Assembly (NCBI RefSeq): GCF_009601015.1
Contig: NZ_WITJ01000001.1
Coordinates: forward strand, 1 to 64,000
Source of the DNA: Lactococcus hircilactis
Lineage (GTDB): Bacteria > Bacillota > Bacilli > Lactobacillales > Streptococcaceae
Length of the DNA: 64,000 nt
Reading direction: 5' to 3'
Shown: piece after piece, positions 41,457 to 53,000 of the stretch
How positions within the stretch are numbered: position 1 is the first letter of the stretch
How the letters are laid out: each line of letters begins with the position of its first letter
Notes under the pieces: generated by a model
Databases searched by the model: none
The model's input: only the letters and a program-made list of their open reading frames with translations
What the model was told of the DNA's origin: nothing
Translations under genes and position numbers: made by a program

Positions 41457-41933
41457 TCAATTTTCATTCAAAATTTTTTGTAAAATCATTTCGATTTCCA
41501 CTTTTGAATCCACTTGCCAAATTTCTCGAATAAAAGAATTTCCCTTTTCTTTACATTCCAATTTTAAAATAAAAGTATCGCCAATCATCGTTTCTGCTAA
41601 ATCAAGGTGTCCTTTTGTCGGTTTGTATTTTGCATCACGGTTTCTATAAGTCGTAAATTTTCCTCTACCAAAATAGCCTGATGACAATTCAAAATAAGAA
41701 ACAAGACTCATCTTTGATCCCCATTCTTTAAAATCCAGTCGTCCCAAACAATAGCCCCTTTCTTTTATTTTGGGATACTCCCAATAAGGAAATCCCAAAT
41801 CACGTGTTTGATTTAAGGATAAGGCACGGGATTGATTTAAAAAATTGCGCAGCTCGTTAGAGTCCGCATTGTAATAATCTTTTTCGTAAAATTTTTCTTG
41901 AATGCGTCGGTTTTCAATTTCATCGTTTAACAT
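41457..41933 (-). CDS. hypothetical protein downstream of relaxase 2
   Basis: 158 residues from ATG 41933, eight bases after GGAGG and overlapping the relaxase stop by 14 bases; an earlier start at 42008 lies inside the relaxase gene. Soluble, basic, aromatic-rich (RDLGFPYWEYPKIKERGY, then FELSSGYFGRGKFTTYR). Last gene of the transfer operon. No family recognised; may be plasmid-specific. Confidence 0.6.
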   Translation of the reverse strand: MLNDEIENRRIQEKFYEKDYYNADSNELRNFLNQSRALSLNQTRDLGFPYWEYPKIKERGYCLGRLDFKEWGSKMSLVSYFELSSGYFGRGKFTTYRNRDAKYKPTKGHLDLAETMIGDTFILKLECKEKGNSFIREIWQVDSKVEIEMILQKILNEN

Positions 41934-43461
41934 TAGTTCTATCCTCCTGATTATTCTTTGGCTGCTGAACTTGAATATTTTTCTGATTAAAGGCTTCCAA
42001 TTTATCATAAATTTCCAAATCTCGTGTGATTTGCTGATAAGATTGCTCCAATTCTTTACGTTCTACTTGCAGATTTTTTAGTTGGCTCAGTTCTCGGAGA
42101 TTGTGCTGGTCAAATTTGACGACAGCGGTTTGGCGTGCAATTTTTTCATTTAACTCATCAAGGGCTTGCTCGACTTTTTGCATTTCAGAAATAAAATCTT
42201 CTCCCAGGTGCTTGAAAGAATTTTGTCCCGTAATCCCATGACGAGAAAGTAAATTCATCGCATCAAACAGAGTATGCACATTAGTCATTGCTTGATTGTT
42301 ACGCAAAGGGACTTGTGTATTTTCATTAGAGAGTTGTGCAATGATTTGTCCTCCGTATAGAATACTGCTCTTTGCTGCATCACGTTCATCAAGGAAAATA
42401 AATTTTGAAAAAGTGTTGAGATAAAGTCTATATGTTCCATCCTCGGCTTTTTCAAATTGTCGTGCATCACAGCGAATGGTTCCATCACGATGACCGGCTT
42501 GCACCCGAATAAAAATTTCACGAGCTGTTTCTTTTTCAATCTGCCAAGGTTCTATGGTAAGTTCAATATTTGTATTTTCAGAAAACCACTTTTGTTGCTT
42601 CTCGTATTCTGCCAGACATTCCTTTTCGGATAATACAATTTTATGGGCCGCTTTGTTTTGCTCACAGCGGTTTTTGATTTGCTCCAAAGAAAAAATTCTT
42701 TTTTCCGGATGAGCTTCCATTTTTTTCTGGTCTGCTTTTGAAATCAGACTACTATCTCGAATCACAGCTTTTTGGTTTTTATCGAGGAGTTGATAAGTCG
42801 CATATTTCTTTGAAAAATCAACTGCCACATTTAATGCACGAGCTTTATTAACAAAATTTTCTACGCTTATCGTATGCTTCATTAAAAATAAAAGACGCTG
42901 CCGAAGTTCTGGACGAATAGGATTTTCAGACAGATAGGTTTGGTAACTTCGATGATTATTCGAATAGGGTTTTACTTTTTCTTGCAAAGCTCCATGTTCC
43001 AAAGAAATTTTATCCGAAAGCTCACGTGCAATTTGCAAGGTGTCTTTTTTCCATCTGAAATTTTTAAAATCAACGTCCGATGTCGCATTAAAAATAATGT
43101 GGTTGTGAATATGTTTTTTATCAATGTGTGTGGCAATAATATATTCATGCTTTCCACCAGTCAATTGGTTTATCCATTCAATACCAATTTGATGAATTTC
43201 TTCAGGAGAAAGTCCATCCTCTTCTGGGCGAAAAGATTGGACCAAATGATGAGCCATCACTTGTTTATTTTGTCGTCCAACCATTTGTCGTGCTAAAATT
43301 TTTGTGTAATTCATTTCGACATCCGCAAAATTTAAATTGTTAATGTGATAGCCCCCCACCAATACTTGCTCATTCGTTTTCTGCGGATTTAAAATATATT
43401 GCACTGATTTGTGCAGATGTTTCTCAGATTTTATTTGTTTAGGCTTTGGGACAACAACCAT
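41920..43461 (-). CDS. relaxase 2 (MOB-type conjugative nuclease)
   Basis: 513 residues. ATHIDKKHIHNHIIFN (about 128-143) is the HxDxxHxHxH metal site; VQYILNPQKT or GGYHIN near the N-terminus should hold the catalytic Tyr. A helical C-terminal half follows, including QKVEQALDELNEKIARQTAV. Homologous to relaxase 1 but only moderately similar. Starts one base into the mobC2 stop (TAATG). It belongs to the conjugation operon, so it is the likely relaxase for self-transfer. Confidence 0.88.
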   Translation of the reverse strand: MVVVPKPKQIKSEKHLHKSVQYILNPQKTNEQVLVGGYHINNLNFADVEMNYTKILARQMVGRQNKQVMAHHLVQSFRPEEDGLSPEEIHQIGIEWINQLTGGKHEYIIATHIDKKHIHNHIIFNATSDVDFKNFRWKKDTLQIARELSDKISLEHGALQEKVKPYSNNHRSYQTYLSENPIRPELRQRLLFLMKHTISVENFVNKARALNVAVDFSKKYATYQLLDKNQKAVIRDSSLISKADQKKMEAHPEKRIFSLEQIKNRCEQNKAAHKIVLSEKECLAEYEKQQKWFSENTNIELTIEPWQIEKETAREIFIRVQAGHRDGTIRCDARQFEKAEDGTYRLYLNTFSKFIFLDERDAAKSSILYGGQIIAQLSNENTQVPLRNNQAMTNVHTLFDAMNLLSRHGITGQNSFKHLGEDFISEMQKVEQALDELNEKIARQTAVVKFDQHNLRELSQLKNLQVERKELEQSYQQITRDLEIYDKLEAFNQKNIQVQQPKNNQEDRTNVKR

Positions 43462-43880
43462 TAGTTTACCCCCAATTCTTTTAATTTTTGTTCGAAAGAG
43501 TGGACGACTTCTCTTTCAAAGTGTTCCATTTTTTTGCGCATCGCTCCCACTTCTTCTTGCAAGAGATAAAAATCCATCGCATCAATCTCATGACTTTCAT
43601 TTGTGTGCTTTGCGATTTGATTGATATTATTCCCAATCTTATTAAATTCCATTCTCAAGTTTCCAACATCGCCAAGTGCGCCACGCAATGAGGAAAAATC
43701 CACTTGAATAATGAAGCCTTGAAGCCCCATTTTGAGCAAATAATTTCCAAGTGTCGCATAACCTGCTTGATGCATATTTTTATTGAGCTGAGATTTTTCC
43801 TCTTTTGTTGTCCAAAACTTTATTTGAGAATTTCTAAATCTTTCACTTTCTACCATTTGTAAATTTACCTTTCTATTCAT
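43461..43880 (-). CDS. mobC: MobC-like relaxosome accessory protein 2
   Basis: 139 residues from ATG 43880. An ATG at 43856 after AAAGG is also possible, and the frame is open further upstream. The MobC signature LRMEFNKIGNNINQIAKHTN is followed by a helical, charged tail (EEVGAMRKKMEHFEREVVHS). Coupled to relaxase 2. Presumed to bind the palindromes just upstream. Confidence 0.8.
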   Translation of the reverse strand: MNRKVNLQMVESERFRNSQIKFWTTKEEKSQLNKNMHQAGYATLGNYLLKMGLQGFIIQVDFSSLRGALGDVGNLRMEFNKIGNNINQIAKHTNESHEIDAMDFYLLQEEVGAMRKKMEHFEREVVHSFEQKLKELGVN

Positions 43881-43931
43881 TTGAAAACCAAAAAATTCGG
43901 GAAGGCTTGACCTCCCCGAACCTCTCACCAA

Positions 43932-44107
43932 AAACCAACCCTAACGGGAGAACGAAGTTCTCGCTGGCATAGCAAGTGGGTACCCACTTGCGAAAAAGCA
44001 AAAGGTCAGGAAAGGTCAAAATTCGCTGTTTTGCGAATTTCTCCTTTCCTGCCTTTGTTTGATTTGGGGAGTATCCCCAAGCCCCTTTTTATTTTTTGTA
44101 AATACCG
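43932..44107. other. candidate oriT of the conjugation module
   Basis: Non-coding and rich in inverted repeats: GAGAAC/GTTCTC (43948-43962), the perfect 20-mer GCAAGTGGGTACCCACTTGC (43972-43991), AATTCGC/GCGAATT (about 44020-44039) and TGGGGA/TCCCCA (about 44073-44088). It lies directly upstream of mobC2, as the matching region does for mobC1. Nick site not assigned. Confidence 0.5.
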
Positions 44108-44356
44108 TCAATTTGAAACCGTTAAAAAGAATTGATTTGCAATTTTTTTCCATTGCTCAAATTCTTCCAAGTCCATCATTTCAATTGTTTCATGTACCTC
44201 TGTAAGTTCCCAAAATTCTTTTTCACTTACAAAAAGTTCTATTGCATCAAGTAAATTTTTCAGTTGCCGAACGGCTTTCGATTGAGTTAATTTTCCATGC
44301 TTTTTCATGAGAAGTGAAAAAACATAAGCGATATTTTCTTCATTTTGCTCTACCAT
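44108..44356 (-). CDS. 82-residue hypothetical protein
   Basis: Strong ribosome site (AAGGAGG) before the ATG. Acidic, helical and soluble (SEKEFWELTEVHETIEMMDL, then EEFEQWKKIANQF). It lies between the TOPRIM protein and the oriT candidate in the transfer operon. Small acidic proteins here may regulate transfer, but no family is recognised. Confidence 0.6.
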   Translation of the reverse strand: MVEQNEENIAYVFSLLMKKHGKLTQSKAVRQLKNLLDAIELFVSEKEFWELTEVHETIEMMDLEEFEQWKKIANQFFLTVSN

Positions 44357-44421
44357 AATTCCTCCTTATATCGTAGAGGACTTGGACAATTCTTTTTGAA
44401 GTGCCGCAAGTTCACTTGCTT

Positions 44422-47037
44422 TTACATCACTGGGGCTTGATGAGGTGCCCCCTGAACTTTTTTTGAGCCTTCAACCTCTTTTTGTTGTGCCAATAATTGT
44501 TTTTCTTTGACTTGTGCTGCAGCCAATTTTTCTTTAAGGGTCATTTTTTCAACGACTTTTTTGGGAACTGGTTTGAGTTGCTTAGTTAAATCAGTTGTAA
44601 ATTGAACAGTATTTTTCTGAATACTTTTCATCAAATTTTTAAGTTGAGAAAGAGAAAGCTGGTCCAAATGAGCGGTTGGTTCAAATGTTGTTTCAAGTCC
44701 AAATCTTCGAAGGGTCACATAGCGAATACTTTCAACCGCTAATTTTTTTAATTCTGGCGAAGGGAAGTCGTCGGAAAAACGTTGAGCAATGATTTCTTGA
44801 CAAAGAGTTTGCAAAGCCTGTTCCACAGGTAACCCTTTTTGAATGACCAATTCTTGACCAGATTGATTGAACCAAGCATGTTCAAAATGAAAAAGTTTGT
44901 CATCTTTTTCAAGTCCTTTTTCAGAAAAATGAATCGAAACTTCTGACATTTTTGATAAATTCTGAAAAAGTTCGAGTCCCTTTTCACGTGGAAAAGTTGT
45001 TTTGATAGTCTCAGGAAAGACCGCACCTATCGTTTGACTAATATCAAAAACGGATGCTAGATTTTCATCAACACGAGCAATTTCTGGATTGCCCCGTTTA
45101 TCAAGAATAATCCGATGTTGTTTATCATAACGTGGAATAGGGTTCGGAACAAAAAGTTTTAATGCTTGGCTTTTTGGTTTTATTCTGGATTTTTTGATTT
45201 CAGACCAGGTATTAAAATCTGCGACTTGTTGGATATTCGGATTTTGTGCTAACAACAATCGAATATTTTCTTCTGTTTGTTCAGGCATATAAGTTAAAGC
45301 AGAAAGAAAAGTCTTGAATTTTTGTGAGCTTTGATAATCCTTAAGTTGTGCCGATAGAAATTCATGGATAGCTGCAGGCTGCCGCTTTTCCAAAATTTTA
45401 TCCAACGTTTCTGGCGCTTGTTTTGTAGCTTTTGATTTTGGGGGAGATAATTTTTCTGCGGATAAATTCACAGTCTCTCCATTTTTAGCTTGTCGTAATG
45501 CACGAATTTCTTCAAATGTTGGTGTAGTTAAGCTTTCTTTTGCCATGTTGAAAGAGAGAATAAAACGGCTATTTTTAAGTATTTTATCAACACTAAATTT
45601 TGCAGCTTGATAAGTAGCTTGCCTTTTTTCAATTGTCAATACGCCAATCACATCTAATGATACTCGTCCACTTTGGTCGGCTTCGAGTCGTGAAAAATCA
45701 GTTAATACAGGTAACTCATAAATTTTAGAAAGAGTATAAGGTTTTCCTTTTTCATCAATACGCTGAATTTTTTGCTTAATAAATCTTGACTGGGCTTGTG
45801 TCATTTCGACGAATGGCAGAGAAGTTGTAGAGGGTATTTGCGATGAATAACGTGAGACAATAGCTTCAACTTTTTCAATCTCACTTTGAGGACGTGGACG
45901 AACTAAAATATTTTTCTGATATTTCAATTCATCATTCCAATCACTTTTTTCTTGTCCCTCTACAAGTGGCGGAAAGTCTAGTTTAACTTTTGAAACCATG
46001 TCAGAAAACTCTTCTTTGAAGCGATTAACAAATTTATAACCAGCCGCATCGTTATCGTAAGCAAAAATAATTTCCCCAACATTTGGCTCACTAAGGGCGA
46101 GAAAGTTTTGAAAGTTTTGACGAAGTTGTTGAGGTTGTTCCAACTGCTTTTTAATTAAAGACTCTGTATTCCAATCTTTCCATTCTTCGCTAATCAGGGG
46201 AGACAATGCCATAATTTCAGCAAGACAACGAAGGATAGCTTCAGGTTTGTAGCCATCACTTGCAATCAAGATAACGTCCTGAAGTTCAGTCTGATGAAGT
46301 TCATAATAAGACATTAAATCAATCGGCGCTTCCGCAATAATCACCCGTTTTGGTGTACCAATCGTAATTTTTATTCCAGAGTTGTTTCCAGAATTAGGCA
46401 GCACTTTTTTTAGATGTCCGCTTTTATGTTGGTGTCCTTCCCAATCTGGATGTGCTTCAATGCCTTGCGCGCTTCCTCCAATCACATGCTGTTTCGTATC
46501 CAAATTCTTAAAAAGGACAACAGGTTCAAAATCAAATCTGCCGTCCTTTTGCTCTGTCCGCCAATTTCCTTGCGCAAGTACGCCTGCTTTTTCAAAGAAA
46601 TCAATCGTTGCATCAGATAAACCACGTCCTTTTAGATAACGCTTTGCCAGCTCCATGTCTGGTGCCTCTTCAAAAAAATATTGGAAAGCTTTTGGCTTGG
46701 GAATCGTTGAAGCATCAAACGTTTTTAAATCCATTTGATTTAAATCAACGACACTTTTTCTGAAATTTTTGTTCAGCTCCTCTTGCGTGTTTGCCCCATA
46801 TTTAAGCACAGAAACCAAATCAATGACTCCGGTCCATCGCGTGAACCCTTTTCCGTACCATCTGAATTTGTTAATGGTTGGATTGAGACTAAAAGTATTG
46901 TGTCCTTGCCATTCGCCCTTGTAAGTTTTCCCCGTTTTTTCTAAGGTCATTCCAAAGGATTGGGCAACGTCCATGATGGACTTCGTATTGGCAATGTCAG
47001 TTAAACGTTGCCTGGGAGAATCTTCTTTTATATCCAT
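44422..47037 (-). CDS. LtrC-like TOPRIM/DUF3991 protein (conjugation primase-like)
   Basis: 871 residues from ATG 47037 (AAAGGA seven bases before); an ATG at 47052 would overlap that site. The N-terminal zinc-less primase-like fold (NTFSLNPTINKFRWYGKGFT, then GVIDLV) is followed by a TOPRIM core: RVIIAEAPIDLMSYYEL (Glu) and IIFAYDNDAAGYKFV (DxD). The long C-terminal part is helical and of unknown role. LtrC-type proteins are common in lactococcal and streptococcal conjugative elements and may prime the transferred strand in the recipient. Confidence 0.78.
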   Translation of the reverse strand: MDIKEDSPRQRLTDIANTKSIMDVAQSFGMTLEKTGKTYKGEWQGHNTFSLNPTINKFRWYGKGFTRWTGVIDLVSVLKYGANTQEELNKNFRKSVVDLNQMDLKTFDASTIPKPKAFQYFFEEAPDMELAKRYLKGRGLSDATIDFFEKAGVLAQGNWRTEQKDGRFDFEPVVLFKNLDTKQHVIGGSAQGIEAHPDWEGHQHKSGHLKKVLPNSGNNSGIKITIGTPKRVIIAEAPIDLMSYYELHQTELQDVILIASDGYKPEAILRCLAEIMALSPLISEEWKDWNTESLIKKQLEQPQQLRQNFQNFLALSEPNVGEIIFAYDNDAAGYKFVNRFKEEFSDMVSKVKLDFPPLVEGQEKSDWNDELKYQKNILVRPRPQSEIEKVEAIVSRYSSQIPSTTSLPFVEMTQAQSRFIKQKIQRIDEKGKPYTLSKIYELPVLTDFSRLEADQSGRVSLDVIGVLTIEKRQATYQAAKFSVDKILKNSRFILSFNMAKESLTTPTFEEIRALRQAKNGETVNLSAEKLSPPKSKATKQAPETLDKILEKRQPAAIHEFLSAQLKDYQSSQKFKTFLSALTYMPEQTEENIRLLLAQNPNIQQVADFNTWSEIKKSRIKPKSQALKLFVPNPIPRYDKQHRIILDKRGNPEIARVDENLASVFDISQTIGAVFPETIKTTFPREKGLELFQNLSKMSEVSIHFSEKGLEKDDKLFHFEHAWFNQSGQELVIQKGLPVEQALQTLCQEIIAQRFSDDFPSPELKKLAVESIRYVTLRRFGLETTFEPTAHLDQLSLSQLKNLMKSIQKNTVQFTTDLTKQLKPVPKKVVEKMTLKEKLAAAQVKEKQLLAQQKEVEGSKKVQGAPHQAPVM

Positions 47038-47057
47038 GATGTGTCCTTTCATTTAAT

Positions 47058-50000
47058 TTAACGAGAGAGTAGCTGTTCTCTTTCGCGTTGCTGTGTTTGT
47101 CCGCCATTATTCAATAATCCGCGAAGCTCTGAAACACGTGATTTTATTTCTTGATATTCTTTTTCTTGAGAAAATCCAGCTTCTTGATTCTGCTCAATAC
47201 TCGAAATGGAAGATTTTAAACGTTCCACTTCTTTTGTTGTGGTTAATTCATCGCCAGCAATCCCCGTTTCGATGAAATTATCAATCCGTGTAAAAATACC
47301 GATTGCTGCGTCTGGATTGACCCAAATAGAATATTGCGATGTTCCACTAAGAATAAGCCGTTCTTCTGTTTTCACATCCGAACTTCCTGCCGCATGTAAA
47401 ATGTCAAATCCTTTGTAGCTTGCAATTTTGACTGTTTTATTTTCGTGTGCAATGCGACTATCCAAACTATTATTTTGAATTTGACGAGCAAAAAAATCAG
47501 CAACTTCCGTTTTCTTATCATTTTCTCCAAATGAACGCGTTGACCCTTGATAGAAAATTTCTATTGAAAAAGGATGGTCTTTATTTTGAGTGGCAGTTTC
47601 TATATCTTCGTGAATGGCAATTAGCCGCTTTTCAAAATTGGGAAGATATTCTTTTGCGGATTTAAGCTGTCTCAGGTCCGTAATTTTGCTATCAAAAAAG
47701 CGTGTCCTTGAACGCTCTAAACCTTGAAGCTTCATCTCAAGCTCCATGTATTCTTTTTGGAGCGGTTTTCCTTCTGCCATTGCTTTATATTCCCCCATAT
47801 TGATTTGAGCATCGCCAATTTCGTCCATTTCACGAACATCGGAATTTCCATTCATGATTTGATTGATAACTTTCGCTTTATTTTCCAGCGTTTGCCACAG
47901 AAAAGCATCCATCGAACCTTTAGTGATGTAGTAATGAATTTGAACATTGTCGTTCTCGTTGCCTTGACGAATCAAACGTCCATTCCGTTGAGTAATATCA
48001 CTAGGGCGCCACGGCACATCCAAGTGATGGACTGCAATCATCTTATTTTGAACATTAAGACCCGTACCTGCTTTACTAGTGCTCCCAATTAAAATTCGAA
48101 CTTTACCTGTTCGCATATCACGCATAAGCGCTTCTTTTACCTTATCGTTAGTTGCTTCATGAATGAAACGGATTTCTTGTGCAGGTATGCCCCGTTCAAT
48201 AAGAGTGCGTTTGATTTCATCATAGGCAGAAAATAGGTTGATGCTATTATCAAAATTGAGAGGTTGACTGTTACGATATTTTACAGGGATAGATAAGTCA
48301 GAAAAAATCATTTGTGTTGATTTTTCTTCATCGTGGTCAGTGTAAATTTGAAAAACCTCATCTACAACCTGAGTGAGCTTTTCGGAATCGAAAGCGGAAT
48401 AACGTTGGTCATCAAGTGCACGCATATCAAGCGTTAATTTACGATTCTCCCCAACGATTTTCAGCATATTGTCTTCCCAAGGTTTAACCACCCCACTTTC
48501 AATCGCTTTGGCTCGTGCGACTAGCGCATCAATATAACGTGCTTGTGCGCCTGTAATGGCTGTTTCGTGGGCAATCATCTCTGCATGAGGAACAGGTAAA
48601 TTTAACATCTCTGCCGTTTGAATATCCCAGGTTTCACGGAACATAGTCATTAACTCAGGAACATTCCCAAATTTAGTAAATCGCCGATTGACTTTAAATG
48701 TGCCTGCAGCAGTCAATTCAAAATTATTTTCGATGATACCAAAATATGAGACCCAACTATCAAAACTGGCCGCTCCATATTTTTCTAGTACGTCTGGCTC
48801 AATATAATTCATCATCGTATAAAGTTCTACGACCGAATTAGACATTGGCGTCCCAGTTGAAAAGACAACGCGTCGGTTATCGTATAAACTGTGCATATAT
48901 TCTATTTTCATCTGCAAATCCATTGACTTCTCGGCGCGAGTATTAGAAACACCTTTCACATTTTCAAGTTGTGTGAAAGGCGCAAGATTTTTGAAATTGT
49001 GTGCTTCATCGACAAAGAGCATATCAATGCCCAATTCTTCAAATGTAATGAAAGTATCCGTGTCTGTTTTACGCAATTTTTCCAGACGAATTTCGAGACC
49101 TTCAATCGCTTTTTCCGTTTGTTTAACAGTAAGTGACTCGCTATCGTCAACGTCTTCTATTGCCTTTCTCGCTTCTATGAGCTGACGTTTAATGTAATGT
49201 TCCTGGTATTGTTTACTCATTGCAATTTTCCCAAACTGGGAATCCGCAATGATAATCGCATTGTAGTTGCCTGTGGCAATTCTACTGATGAAACGTTTGC
49301 GTCCTGCCTTTTTAAAATCCTCACTATGAGCAACGAGGACTTTACTTTCTGGAAAATATTTATAAATCTCACGGGCAAATTGACTGATTAAGGGCTTTGG
49401 AATGACAAATAGCGCATTATGAACCAGCCCCAATTCTTGAAGTTTCATATTAGAAGCGAGCATCGTCAAAGATTTCCCTGAACCCACTTCATGCGCATAA
49501 CCAGCACGTAAATCCAAGACGGTGCGCATAATTGCGTTTTTTTGGTGTGGACGTGGCTGAAATTGTTTTGCCAACCCACTTATCGTCAGACCACTCCCAT
49601 CGTATTCTTTTACAACATAGCGATTGAGCTGTTCATTAAAGCGAGTGGCAATTGCTTCTTGACGTTCAACACTGTTTTCCACCCATTGCTTGAACCGCTC
49701 CAACAACGCCTTAGCTTTATCTTCAAGCTCCTCAGTCGCATCCTTATCAAGAATCCGTTTTTTATGGTTGGGGTCGTTGGGGTCTGGCATAAAAATTTTA
49801 CCTGGGCGCTGGTTGAGTAAGGACGTTGCCAGTTTCTGACCGTTGAAACTCCCATGTCCATAAGTATCTGTAACGGGAAAACGGTTCAGATGTTTTAGTT
49901 TTACCTCGTAACTATCACTCAACTTGTCATATTTTACAGTTGCCTGAGACTCCATGATTTCTGTTAGAAAGTCTTGATAAAGTTCAATAGGGATAAAACG

Positions 50001-53000
50001 TGTGCCGTATTTATACGTAATATCAGAAAGCGGTATATCTTTTGGGAGCACTTTTTCCAATGCTTCAATATTTTTCAGCCAGTCTTTATTTTCTATATAA
50101 AAATCTTGGTTATTTTTTGCTTTTGCAAGTTTTGTTTTGACATCTCCAGACAAATAATCTTCTTTGCTTTGATATTCGCCGTCCCCAACATAAAAAAGCC
50201 TGTCGCCAAGCTCTGCAATGATTTCTTCTTTGGTCAGTCCACACACTGCTTCCATATAATCAAAATCAAGCTGCCCTTTGTGGTTGAGTGAAGCAAGCAG
50301 CGCATCTTCTGCAGTACTCACTTGAATACTCTTGGGCTGGGGCTGAATGGTTGGCTCAAAAAATACAGCGCCTTTAATGATTTTAGTTTCTTGTGTGATG
50401 TCGTCTTCTACTTCTTCCTCGATTGAGGCTAAAAATTCATAGTAGTCGTCCATTCTCATCAACAAACTGTTAGCTTGATTTGAAATCGGTCCGTATTGCT
50501 TCACAAACGCATCATATTGATTATTCAGCCTTTCTCGAATCGTTTCATATTCGGGCTGAGCATACTCTGGGATATGTTGGATATTCAACAAGTCTTGCAA
50601 AGTATGACGCATCTCAATCATTAAGCGCATTGCTTTAACATCTTTAGCTGCATAATCAAGTTTATATTGGTATTTGGTGTTGACTGCTTCTTCGATGATG
50701 AGTTGACCTTGTTTCCCAGTGAGAAAAGTATAACGAATATCTCCATCTACAACTTCATTTTCTCCATTATTCAATTTTTCGAGGATAGCATGAGGAATTT
50801 TAGGAAGTGTTACTACTCCACCGACTTCAGTTGGAATAAAATTGCTCCAACTATCCAAATACCCTGACGAAGTATAGATTTTTTGGTAGCTTGTTGTTTC
50901 TTCAAAGATGGTTGATTTATTATTTTCATACCTTGCAAGCTGATTTTTTCGATTTTCCCCTTTGTTCAGCGTAACACTTGACGTTTTTTGATGAGGAGTG
51001 ACATGCTTTCCGTCAAAATAGTAAGGTTTGTTCCGATAGAGGAAAATGGTATAAGGTGCGCACTTGTTAATGATTTCTTGTGGCACGTTTGAGTTTTCTT
51101 GAACAGCTTGTTCAAAAGGTTCGGCTACACTATCATTGACAAAATATTGTGCGGTAGCTTGTTGTGAAAAAGCATCATTGATTTTATCAATCATTTCTTC
51201 TTGCGGAAAATCACGAGCAACGGTAAGCATTCCGCCATTACGGGTTTGGATTTCGATTTTCCCTAAGACCAGCTCTGGTTGATTATTGAACAACCGATTA
51301 ACATGAACACTATTTCCTTTATCATCCATCCGTTGCTCTGTTTTCGTCCATTCGGGACGTGATTGTGGAGTTGAAGTTTTTTGAAAAATTAAAATATCAC
51401 TCGAAACATCTGTTCCTGCGATTGCCTTAAACGCATCATTCGGAAGTCTAATGGCTGAAACAAGATTAGCCATTTTTGAAATTTCTTCACGAAAACGGCT
51501 ATCATTTTTATCCATCGTACCTGTTGAGGTAATGACCGCAACTAGTCCCCCCTCATGTACTAAATCTAAAGCTTTCTTGATAAAATAATCATGGATAGCA
51601 TAGGCACTCTCATATTTTTCATCAGAAACACGAATAACATCACTAAAAGGAACGTTGGTAATGACGAGGTCCATTGCATTGTCGGCAAAATCGGTTGTCT
51701 CAAATCCTTTAATTTGAACTTTTGTTTGTTGCTGGAGCTGACTGGCGATAGTCCCTGTTAATTGTTCTAGCTCAACACCGTACAATTCGGACGCTGCTTT
51801 CATCTCTCTGGGCATTGTGGCAAAGAAATTCCCAGTCCCCATGCTTGGGTCAAGGATACGACCGCCGCTAAATCCTAAATTTTCTAACTGATGATAAATG
51901 GTTTGAATAATTTGAGGGCTTGTATAATAAGCCGTTAGGCTTGATTTTCGCATTCCTGCATATTCCTCTTGACTAACAAGAAATTTGAGTTCTTCACGTT
52001 GCTGCGAATACCGTGGATTACTCTCCTCAAAGAAATCGTTGGCAAGACCGCCCCACCCCACATACTTTGCAAGAATTTCTTGTTCTTCTGGAATCGCCCA
52101 ACGATTTTCTGCAGTTAGCGTTTTTGACAAACGTATAGCAGCAAGATTTGCCATCACTTTTTCACTAGGGGTACGTGGATAGAAGTTGTCAATATCAGGG
52201 AATACAAAATCGGTAGGGTTAGTGTTATCTCTACCACTACTTATAGTAGTAGGTGTAGTAGTAAAGATAGCAGTATCATTAGTAGTAGAAATAGATGTAT
52301 TTTTAACACTAGATATAGTGTCAGAGCTAATACTATCTTTATCATTAGAAATTATTTCATCATCGGGAAAATCATCAAATAGAGAGATTTCTTCAATATT
52401 TTTTTCGTCTGACACCGCTTCTTTTGGGAGAGATTTATCAGGCATTTGTTGTAAATACCCTGCTTCCTTTAACTCAGAACGAATGTACCGGAGCAGCTCA
52501 GAAGTTTGTTTTTCGTTTTTAAAATCATCGCCTAAAAGGGTAAAGACACCCGTAGTCAAATTCATCTTAATCAATGGAGTTGAACTTCCATTATCCGTCA
52601 CTCGATAGGCAGTAAAGTTTTGGTACTTCTCCTCGATAGAAACTTGAACATCCACAAATGAAGAGCCAAACGACTCAAACCAATCGCTGTCTCTAGCGAT
52701 AAAATCAAAAATTCCATCAGAAAGACGAGTTTCAAGCTTCCCTAGCTCAGTTGATGAGCTTTCAGACTGATAAACTTGTTCAATTTCAGCGATGCCTTGC
52801 TCTGTTTTTTCTGCAAATTCAAAACTTTGATTTTGTGCTATAGATTTTTCATCCGCTGTTTCAATGAATGGTTCGGGAGCTGAGCCAATATTTGTGATTT
52901 CAATATTCGGACTTGCTGCGTTGATTTCGTTTAGTTTGATGATACGGCGCTCAATTGGCGCAGATAACCCATCTTGCGTATAAAAATCATCTCGAAGGTC

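Noticed and set aside
52190..52350. GTA/GTAG-rich repeat stretch as a CRISPR or iteron array
   Set aside because: Units are 3-10 bases, imperfect, and lie in frame inside the methylase-helicase gene, where they code a Ser/Thr-rich linker.
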